The notes below the pieces were generated by a model. That model saw nothing but the letters and a program-made list of their open reading frames with translations, was not told where the DNA came from and did no database searches. This document shows positions 57,850 to 64,000 of a DNA stretch of 64,000 bases, piece after piece. The stretch comes from JAKAVN01 sp963796565. Lineage in GTDB: Bacteria; Desulfobacterota; Binatia; Binatales; Binataceae. Made by a program: the position numbers and the translations under genes. The DNA is taken from NCBI GenBank assembly GCA_963796565.1, contig CAWCMA010000004.1:62001-126000 (forward strand), read 5' to 3'. Position 1 is the first letter of the stretch. Each line of letters begins with the position of its first letter.

Positions 57850-59829
57850 ATGAATGAAGCTATCGAAATCGCTAACGGCAGAGCCCTGGAGCAGACGCTC
57901 GTGGCGCCTGCGCCACACGACGAGTTCGCCGCGAAGCTCCAGTCGACCATCGACCTATCTCAGCGCTCGTTACTGGCGCTTCAGCGTCCGGAGGGCTACT
58001 GGCAGGCGGCGCTCGAGGCCAACGCCGAGATGAACGCCGAGTACATCATTTTCAACCGCTTCATGGGCGTCAACGATCCGGAGATGGATGCCAAGCTCAA
58101 ACACCATCTGCTCGACCTCCAGCAACCCGATGGAAGCTGGAACCTGTTTCCCGGTGGCGAGGGCGATCTGTCGACCTCGATCGAGGCTTACTTCGCGCTC
58201 AAGTTGACCGGGCTGCGCGCCGGCGACGAGCAGATGATGCAGGCGCGCCGGTGGATCCTAGCGCGCGGTGGAATCGCGCGCTCGGGCACGCTCGCCCGCT
58301 TTTACCTCGCGGCCATGAACCAGGTGCCGTGGGATTGCACCACCGCGCTGCCGGTGGAATGGATTCTCACGCCCGACTGGCTTCCGGTTAACATTTACGA
58401 GCTTTCTTCATGGGCGCGCGGCACGCTGGTCGCGCTGATGCTGCTGCGTGCGGGGCGTCCCATTGTCGAGATCGATTGGCGCGAGGGGGTGCTCGAGCTT
58501 TATATCCAGCCGCCTCATTTCACCAAGTTCGAGTTGCCGCGCCCGGGGCATTGGCGGTCGCCGCGCCAGTTCTTCAACCTCGCCGACCGGCTCTTGCGTT
58601 TATACGACCGCCATCATCTGAAGGGCCTGCGCCGCGACGCCATAGCGCGGGCCGAGCGCTGGCTCCTCGAGCATCAGGACGCCAATGGATCGTGGGGTGG
58701 AATCCAGCCTTGCTATCTACTGAGCGCGATGGCGCTGAAGGGGCTCGGCTACCGCAATGACCATCCGGTAATCAAAAAAGCGCTCGACGCGACGCGTGAG
58801 CTCATCTGGGATCAGGGCGACTCGATTCTCTTCCAGCCCTGCGTTTCGCCCAACTGGGACACCGCGCTCGCGGCCAAGGCGCTGATCGATTCGGGCCTTG
58901 CGCCGGAGTATCCGGCGCTGCGCGACGCGTCGAAGTGGCTAATCGACCATCAAATCTTGAAGCGCGGGGATTGGTCGATTAAACGGCCCGACCTGGAGCC
59001 CGGCGGCTGGGCCTTCGAGTTTTTCAACGACTGGTATCCCGACGTGGACGACTCGGCGGTCATCCTGATGGTGCTCGCGGACGCCGCCGCCGACGATACC
59101 GCCGCGCGCGAGTTTGCGATCAGCCGCGGCGCGAACTGGGTGATGGGCATGCAATCGAAGGACGGCGGTTTCGCCGCCTTCGATGTCGACAACAAGGCGA
59201 CATGGTTCAACTACGCGACCTTCGCCGCCGACACCGAGTCGGCCACCGACCCGACCTGTCCCGACCTGACGGGCCGGGTGCTCGAGATGATGGCGGCGGT
59301 CGGCTACCGCGCCGAGCATGCGGTCGCACGCCGCGCGATCGCGTGGCTTAAGCGCGAGCAGGAGGACGACGGCTCGTGGTGGGGGCGTTGGGGCGTCAAC
59401 TACATCTACGGCACTAGCACGGCGCTTTCGGGATTGCGCGCGATTGGCGTCCGCCCCAGCGAGCCCTGGATTCAGCGCTCGGTCGCCTGGCTCAAGTCGA
59501 AGCAGAACGAGGACGGCGGATGGGGCGAGAGCTGTCTAAGCGATAAAGACCCGGCCTGGCGCGGGCGCGGCGTCAGCACGCCGTCGCAAACCGCGTGGGC
59601 GATGATCGGACTGCTGGCCGGCGAGGACGGGATCAGTCCGCATCTGATGCGCGGTCTGCAATGGCTCGTGGAACGCCAGCGCGAAAGCGGTGACTGGGAA
59701 GAGATCGAATTCACCGGAACCGGCTTTCCCAACCATTTTTACCTGCGCTACCATCTCTATGCGCACTACTTTCCGCTGATGGCGCTCGGGCGCCTGCGCA
59801 AGCGGATGACGGAACTCGCCGCGCATTGA
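57850..59829 (+). CDS. shc: Squalene-hopene cyclase
   Basis: This 659-residue enzyme cyclises squalene to hopene at the membrane. The catalytic acid motif Asp-Val-Asp-Asp lies at 398-401 (WYPDVDDSAV). Several QW repeats are visible, for example LLDLQQPDGSWN (88-99), WLLEHQDANGSWGG, GMQSKDGGFAAFD and WLKSKQNEDGGWGE. LPVEWILTPDWLPVNIYELSSWAR is also characteristic. Length is normal. ATG 57850 gives a standard start. It sits in a complete squalene-to-hopene unit with dxr, hpnC, hpnD and hpnE, all on the same strand and tightly spaced. Confidence 0.97.
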   Translation: MNEAIEIANGRALEQTLVAPAPHDEFAAKLQSTIDLSQRSLLALQRPEGYWQAALEANAEMNAEYIIFNRFMGVNDPEMDAKLKHHLLDLQQPDGSWNLFPGGEGDLSTSIEAYFALKLTGLRAGDEQMMQARRWILARGGIARSGTLARFYLAAMNQVPWDCTTALPVEWILTPDWLPVNIYELSSWARGTLVALMLLRAGRPIVEIDWREGVLELYIQPPHFTKFELPRPGHWRSPRQFFNLADRLLRLYDRHHLKGLRRDAIARAERWLLEHQDANGSWGGIQPCYLLSAMALKGLGYRNDHPVIKKALDATRELIWDQGDSILFQPCVSPNWDTALAAKALIDSGLAPEYPALRDASKWLIDHQILKRGDWSIKRPDLEPGGWAFEFFNDWYPDVDDSAVILMVLADAAADDTAAREFAISRGANWVMGMQSKDGGFAAFDVDNKATWFNYATFAADTESATDPTCPDLTGRVLEMMAAVGYRAEHAVARRAIAWLKREQEDDGSWWGRWGVNYIYGTSTALSGLRAIGVRPSEPWIQRSVAWLKSKQNEDGGWGESCLSDKDPAWRGRGVSTPSQTAWAMIGLLAGEDGISPHLMRGLQWLVERQRESGDWEEIEFTGTGFPNHFYLRYHLYAHYFPLMALGRLRKRMTELAAH

Positions 59830-59845
59830 AGCTCAAGAGGCGGAT

Positions 59846-61021
59846 GTGAAGTCGGTCACAATTCTCGGCTCCACGGGTTCGGTCGGCGTCACCACGCTCG
59901 ACGTGGTGGATCGCTTTCGCGACCGGTTCCGCGTGGTGGCGATGGCGGCCGGGCGCAATCTCGACCTCCTGGTCCGCCAGGTCGAGCGCCATCGCCCCGA
60001 ACTGGTCTCGGTCGCCACGGCCGAACTGGCGAGCGATCTAAAGCACCGGCTGGGCTCGTCGTGCGGGACGGAAATCCATCATGGACGCGAAGGCGCCGTC
60101 GCCGTGGCGACTCATCCGGCGGCCGCGATCCTGGTTTCGGCCCTGGTCGGCGCGCGCGGACTCGGTCCCACCCTGGCCGCGATCGCGGCGGGCAAGGATA
60201 TCGCGTTCGCCAACAAGGAAGTTCTGGTTATCGCGGGCGAGATGATGACGGCCGCGGTGCGCGAACGCGGCGTACGCCTGCTGCCGGTCGATAGCGAGCA
60301 CAACGCGATTTTCCAGTGCCTGGAAGGACGCGGCCGCGCCTCGCTCAAGCGCATCATTCTGACCGCGTCGGGTGGCCCGTTTCTGCGCTTGCCATCCGAT
60401 CGCTTCGCGTCGATAACCGTCGCCGAGGCGCTCAACCATCCCACCTGGCGGATGGGCAACAAGATTACGATCGATTCCGCGACCCTGATGAACAAGGGGC
60501 TCGAAGTAATCGAGGCGCGCTGGCTGTTCGATGTTCCCGCCGAGCGCATCGCGGTCGTCATCCATCCGCAAAGCGTCATTCATTCTATGGTCGAGATGAT
60601 CGACGGCTCGGTGATCGCCGAGATGGCCGAGCCCGACATGGCGATTCCGGTCGCCTACGCGCTGGCTTTCCCCGACCGCCTGCCGCTCGACTACCTGAAA
60701 TCGCTCTCGCTCGTCGAGCGCGGCAACCTGACCTTCGAGGAACCGGACCCGGCGCGGTTTCCATGTCTGCGGCTCGCCTACCAGGCGCTCGAGCAGGGTG
60801 GCACGATGGCCGCGTGCCTCAACGCCGCCAACGAGGAACTGGTTGCGGCCTTCCTGGGTGGGCGCGCCCACTTCGCCGATATCCCGCGCCATATCGAGAC
60901 CGTGATGACGCGCCATCGGAACTACCCCGCGCGTACCCTGGAGGATCTCTACGAGGTCGACGGATGGGCTCGCGCCCAGGCGCAGGAGCTGATCGGACAG
61001 GCGCCTGCCGCGAGCCTTTAA
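59846..61021 (+). CDS. dxr: 1-deoxy-D-xylulose 5-phosphate reductoisomerase
   Basis: Dxr makes methylerythritol phosphate, the committed step of the MEP isoprenoid pathway. The 391-residue sequence has the NADPH-binding ILGSTGSVGVTTLDVV at the start, DIAFANKEVLVIAGEMM, the substrate-binding LPVDSEHNAIFQCLEGR and the flexible-loop and metal region HPTWRMGNKITIDSATLMNKGLEVIEARWLF. The GTG start is 16 bases after shc. Having dxr inside the hopanoid operon places precursor supply under the same control, which is unusual because dxr is more often near uppS/cdsA/rseP. No second dxr is present in the window. Confidence 0.97.
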   Translation: MKSVTILGSTGSVGVTTLDVVDRFRDRFRVVAMAAGRNLDLLVRQVERHRPELVSVATAELASDLKHRLGSSCGTEIHHGREGAVAVATHPAAAILVSALVGARGLGPTLAAIAAGKDIAFANKEVLVIAGEMMTAAVRERGVRLLPVDSEHNAIFQCLEGRGRASLKRIILTASGGPFLRLPSDRFASITVAEALNHPTWRMGNKITIDSATLMNKGLEVIEARWLFDVPAERIAVVIHPQSVIHSMVEMIDGSVIAEMAEPDMAIPVAYALAFPDRLPLDYLKSLSLVERGNLTFEEPDPARFPCLRLAYQALEQGGTMAACLNAANEELVAAFLGGRAHFADIPRHIETVMTRHRNYPARTLEDLYEVDGWARAQAQELIGQAPAASL

Positions 61022-61022
61022 C

Positions 61023-61952
61023 GTGGACGCCGAGGGCGCCAACAACCCCGGTTGCGCGGGTGCTCCCGGCGCGCGCGCCGCCCTCCCATCGGCAGCGGGC
61101 GAGCCCGATGCGGCGGCGCTCGCGCAGGCCTACGAGTTCTGTTCGCGTCTGGCGCGGTCGCACTACGAAAATTTCACCGTCGCCTCGTGGCTGATGCCGC
61201 GTGCGATGCGCAAGCACATGCATGCGATCTACGCCTACGCGCGCATGGCCGACGACTTTGCCGACGAGGAGCACGACCCGGCCAAACTCGATCAATGGGA
61301 ACGCGAGTTGGATTTGGCTTACGCCGGCGCGCCGCGCCATCCGGTCTTCGTCGCACTCGCCGACACCACGCGCCGCTTCGACATTCCGCGCGAGCCGTTC
61401 GCCGACCTGCTGCGTGCTTTTCGCTCCGACCTCGACTTTCGCGGCTTCGAGACGCTCGACGACCTGCTCGAGTATTCGCGCTACTCGGCCAACCCCGTCG
61501 GCCGCCTGGTGCTCTACCTGTTCGGCTACCGCGACGCGGAGCGTCAGGGTCTCTCCGACCAGGTTTGCAGCGGGCTTCAGCTCGCCAACTTCTGGCAGGA
61601 CGTCGCGATCGATCTCGACAAGGGGCGCGTCTATCTGCCGCGTCGGGACATGAGGCGCTTCGGCGTGAGCGTCGAGGACCTGCGCCTGCAGCATACGAAC
61701 TCGAACTTCGCCGCACTGATGCGGTATGAGGTAGCCTGCGCGCGCGAACTGCTGGTGTCGGGCGCAGCGCTCGCGACGATGGTGGACAAAAGGCTCTCGC
61801 GCGATATTAGGATGTTTGCGGGCGGAGGGCTGGCGATCCTGCGCGCCATCGAGCGCGTGGACTACGACGTGTTTCGCCGCCGCCCCTCGCTCGGCAAGAT
61901 GGATTACCTGCGCGTGGGATGGCAGGCGCTACGAGGGCGGCTTGAAACCTGA
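61023..61952 (+). CDS. hpnC: Hydroxysqualene synthase, squalene synthase HpnC
   Basis: HpnC converts presqualene diphosphate to hydroxysqualene. The 309-residue trans-isoprenyl diphosphate synthase has the first Asp-rich motif MADDFADEEHD, the stretch SRLARSHYENFTVASWLMPRAMRKHMHAIYAYAR and the second motif LANFWQDVAIDLDKGRVYLPRRDM. The first 30 residues are an Ala/Gly/Pro-rich extension. GTG 61023 begins directly after the dxr stop (TAACGTG). The 3' end overlaps the hpnD start by 11 bases, indicating coupling. The distinction from HpnD rests on gene order and sequence flavour. Confidence 0.93.
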   Translation: MDAEGANNPGCAGAPGARAALPSAAGEPDAAALAQAYEFCSRLARSHYENFTVASWLMPRAMRKHMHAIYAYARMADDFADEEHDPAKLDQWERELDLAYAGAPRHPVFVALADTTRRFDIPREPFADLLRAFRSDLDFRGFETLDDLLEYSRYSANPVGRLVLYLFGYRDAERQGLSDQVCSGLQLANFWQDVAIDLDKGRVYLPRRDMRRFGVSVEDLRLQHTNSNFAALMRYEVACARELLVSGAALATMVDKRLSRDIRMFAGGGLAILRAIERVDYDVFRRRPSLGKMDYLRVGWQALRGRLET

Positions 61953-62844
61953 AAGCATCGCGATTGTGCCGTTGCCCGAAACGGATGCGGCGTTGCGGGA
62001 AGATTACGCGCGCTGCGCGTCGATCACGCGCCGTTCCTCGTCCAATTTTTACTATGCCTTCATGCTGCTGCCGGTCGAGCGCCGCCGGGCGCTGTACTCG
62101 GTCTACGCGTTTTGTCGTTTCATCGACGACATCGCCGACGACCAGTCGATCGGTCATCCCGCCGAACTGCTGACGCGCTGGCGCGAGGAACTCGAGCGCA
62201 TATTCAACGGCTCGCCGACGCATCCGATTTCCCGCGCGCTCGCCCACAACGTGCGCCGGTTCGCGATCCCGCGCCGCTACTTCGAAGAGATTATCGATGG
62301 CGTCGAGATGGATCTGGGGCGCACGCGCTACGCGACCTTCGACGAGCTGCGCCTATACTGCTACCGCGTCGCTTCGGCGGTTGGCCTGGTCTGCATCGAA
62401 ATTTTCGGCTATCGCAGCCCGCGCACCCGCGAGTACGCCGAAAATCTCGGCATCGCCTTCCAGCTCACCAACATCATCCGCGACTTGAGCGAAGATGCCG
62501 CCCGCGGCCGTATCTATCTGCCGCTGGAAGACCTCGCGCGCTTTGGCGTGACTGAGGACGAAATTCTGCACGGCGCGGACAACCTGGGGCTTCGCAGCCT
62601 GCTGGAGTACGAGGTCAAGCGCGCACGATCGTTTTACGCGCTCGCCGAACAGGCGCTCGCAGCCGAGGACCGCGCCGCGATGGTGTGTGCGGAGGCGATG
62701 CGGTCGATTTATCGCGCGCTGCTCGAGCGCATCGCCGCCAAGGGCTGCGGCGTCGTCGGCCGGCGCCATCGTCTCTCCACCCCACACAAGCTCTACTTGG
62801 TCGGCCGCACGTGGGCCGGCACGCGGCTGCGGGCGAGGAGCTAG
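61942..62844 (+). CDS. hpnD: Presqualene diphosphate synthase HpnD
   Basis: HpnD condenses two farnesyl diphosphates to presqualene diphosphate. The 300 residues show SSNFYYAFMLLPVERRRALYSVYAFCRFIDDIADD with the first Asp-rich motif, EIIDGVEMDLGRTRYATFDELRLYCYRVASAVGL, and the second motif LTNIIRDLSEDAARGRIYLPLEDL, all typical of phytoene/squalene synthase members of the HpnD branch. TTG 61942 is inside the end of hpnC with GAGGGCGG upstream. The frame is open further left, but only in hpnC sequence. hpnE starts 6 bases after the stop. Confidence 0.93.
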   Translation: MKPESIAIVPLPETDAALREDYARCASITRRSSSNFYYAFMLLPVERRRALYSVYAFCRFIDDIADDQSIGHPAELLTRWREELERIFNGSPTHPISRALAHNVRRFAIPRRYFEEIIDGVEMDLGRTRYATFDELRLYCYRVASAVGLVCIEIFGYRSPRTREYAENLGIAFQLTNIIRDLSEDAARGRIYLPLEDLARFGVTEDEILHGADNLGLRSLLEYEVKRARSFYALAEQALAAEDRAAMVCAEAMRSIYRALLERIAAKGCGVVGRRHRLSTPHKLYLVGRTWAGTRLRARS

Positions 62845-62850
62845 ACCGCG

Positions 62851-64000
62851 ATGGTCGAGGCGCGCGACGTCGTCGTGATCGGCGGCGGATTCGCCGGACT
62901 GAGCGCTGCGGTGGCGCTCGCCGAGCAAGGTTTTCGCGTTGCCGTGCTCGAGGGCAAGCCCGCTCTGGGCGGCCGCGCCTATTCCTTCGCCGACGCCGAG
63001 ACCGGCGACTTTGTCGACAACGGCCAGCACGTCCTGATGGGATGCTACGCCGAGACGTTCAAGTTTCTCGACCGTATCAGCCAAAGCGGCCAGTTGGTGT
63101 TCCAGCGCGATCTCGCGATCGAGATGCTCGAGCGCGACGGGCGCTCGGGCGTGCTCAAGACCGCGCGCCTGCCGGGCCCTCTGCACATGACCGCCGCGCT
63201 GATGCGCTACGGACTGCTGACGCCCCGCGAGCGCCTGAGCGCGATGGCGGCGGGACTGAGGATGCTGCGGATGCGTCGCCGGGACCACGCGCGGATGGGC
63301 GAGGCGACCGTGAAAGCGCTGATGGACGAGCTCGGACAGGGCGAACGCGCGCGGCAATGCTTTTGGTATCCGCTCGCGATCGCGACGCTCAACGAGGATC
63401 CCGAAATCGCCTCCGCGGCTTTGCTCGCCGAAGTTCTAAAGCGCGCGTTTTTCTCGCGCCGCTCCGATTCCGCCTTCGTCTACGCCAAGGTCGGTCTGAG
63501 CGATCTCTATTGCCCCGCCTCAGTACGGCTGGTCGAGGCGAGTGGCGGCCTGGTCGAGACTCGTGCCCTCGTCGAAATGCTGGAGTTCGGCGCGGATGGC
63601 AGAATAGCGGGCGTGCGGCTGCGCGACGGCCGCCGTTTGCAGGCGGCCAACTTTATTGCCGCGGTTCCGCCAGCCCAGCTCGCGCGCTTTTTGCCGGAAG
63701 GGGCCGGCACCGATCCGTTCTTCGCGCATCTCGGCGAGATCACGTCGTCGCCGATTATCTGCGTCCATGCGTGGTTCGATCGTGAAATCACTGACGCGGC
63801 TTTCGTCGGCTTTGTCGGCACGACCACGCAATGGCTCTTCAACAAGCGCCGGATTTTTACCGAAAATGGCGAGCGCGCCAACGGCTATTTGAGTTTCGTC
63901 ATCAGCGGCGCGCGCAAGCTGGTTGACGCCGACAACGAGGAGCTGCTCGACCTCGTCATCGGCGATCTGAATACGATGATCCCCGCCTCACGCGATGCGC
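62851..64000 (+). CDS. hpnE: Hydroxysqualene dehydroxylase HpnE, cut by window end
   Basis: HpnE is a flavoprotein that reduces hydroxysqualene to squalene, completing the HpnCDE route. The frame is open from ATG 62851 to the end of the window, giving 383 residues of an expected 420-450. The FAD fold is VVVIGGGFAGLSAAVALAEQGFRVAVLEGKPALGGRAYSF, followed by the family stretch DNGQHVLMGCYAETFKFLDRI and CFWYPLAIATLNEDPEIASA. It starts 6 bases after hpnD. The C-terminal FAD-closing motif and the stop lie beyond base 64000. Confidence 0.92.
   Translation, partial: MVEARDVVVIGGGFAGLSAAVALAEQGFRVAVLEGKPALGGRAYSFADAETGDFVDNGQHVLMGCYAETFKFLDRISQSGQLVFQRDLAIEMLERDGRSGVLKTARLPGPLHMTAALMRYGLLTPRERLSAMAAGLRMLRMRRRDHARMGEATVKALMDELGQGERARQCFWYPLAIATLNEDPEIASAALLAEVLKRAFFSRRSDSAFVYAKVGLSDLYCPASVRLVEASGGLVETRALVEMLEFGADGRIAGVRLRDGRRLQAANFIAAVPPAQLARFLPEGAGTDPFFAHLGEITSSPIICVHAWFDREITDAAFVGFVGTTTQWLFNKRRIFTENGERANGYLSFVISGARKLVDADNEELLDLVIGDLNTMIPASRDA

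Noticed and set aside
1..64000. tRNA, rRNA, CRISPR arrays, insertion sequences and phage genes
   Set aside because: I read the intergenic stretches on both strands and found no cloverleaf, repeat-spacer pattern, transposase or integrase that I could support.

Overview
The window is about 64 kb of GC-rich, gene-dense chromosomal DNA with no rRNA, tRNA, CRISPR array, phage or insertion sequence that I could see. The gene mix points to a soil-type, Gram-negative-like bacterium: a TonB/ExbBD system with an outer-membrane receptor, Tat and lipoprotein signals, squalene-hopene cyclase with HpnC/D/E/H, three F420-type luciferase-like (LLM) oxidoreductases, a family III CoA transferase and an actinobacterial-looking inositol-phosphate synthase. 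This combination resembles Candidatus Binatota or another deep deltaproteobacterial lineage. That placement is inference from gene content and was not tested.

Layout. 0-6.6 kb: end of a TPR gene, a Bcp-type peroxiredoxin, a Fis-type regulator, the XdhC/MocA pair, an ECF sigma / zinc anti-sigma / Spy-like metal-sensor operon, and a lower-GC aldo/keto reductase followed by a possible gene remnant. 6.6-12.4 kb: a TPR lipid-export-type protein (minus), two tandem alpha/beta hydrolases with 4-hydroxybenzoate hydroxylase, and a minus-strand molybdopterin oxidoreductase, cytochrome b and Met-rich protein unit. 12.5-18.4 kb: a sirtuin, then the circularly permuted ATP-grasp / alpha-E / transglutaminase cassette followed directly by a fused HATPase-GNAT protein. 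18.4-24 kb: mostly envelope genes on the minus strand (glycosyltransferase 39, CDGSH protein, DMT transporter, UppP, LysM-like lipoprotein). 24-33.5 kb: FAD oxidoreductase, GlyA, LLM enzyme, DUF2252, a membrane protein, VOC protein, Met-rich protein, Mrp ATPase and a 2[4Fe-4S] ferredoxin. 33.7-39.4 kb: Ino1, a methyltransferase, CoaBC, an LLM enzyme and a CoA transferase.

39.6-46.8 kb is the least familiar part. Two divergent transcription units share a 201-bp control region. Leftward are a CDP-alcohol phosphatidyltransferase with a degenerate nucleotidyltransferase-like N-terminus and a B12-type radical SAM enzyme. Rightward is a tight operon of a HAD protein, an NTP transferase, an ATP-grasp enzyme, a class III aminotransferase and a second HAD protein. 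Together they look like a pathway that makes, activates, decorates and transfers an unusual phospholipid or cyclitol headgroup. This is my main candidate for an undescribed system.

46.9-53.7 kb: a small Cys/His membrane protein, a TonB-dependent receptor and its ExbB-ExbD-TonB energiser in one run, then an LLM enzyme and a Gfo/Idh/MocA dehydrogenase. 53.8-64 kb: a hopanoid operon in the order TetR, hpnH, ispA, Zn-dehydrogenase, shc, dxr, hpnC, hpnD and hpnE (cut by the window end). It carries its own isoprenoid supply genes (dxr, ispA), and its zinc dehydrogenase is a plausible but untested candidate for side-chain processing.
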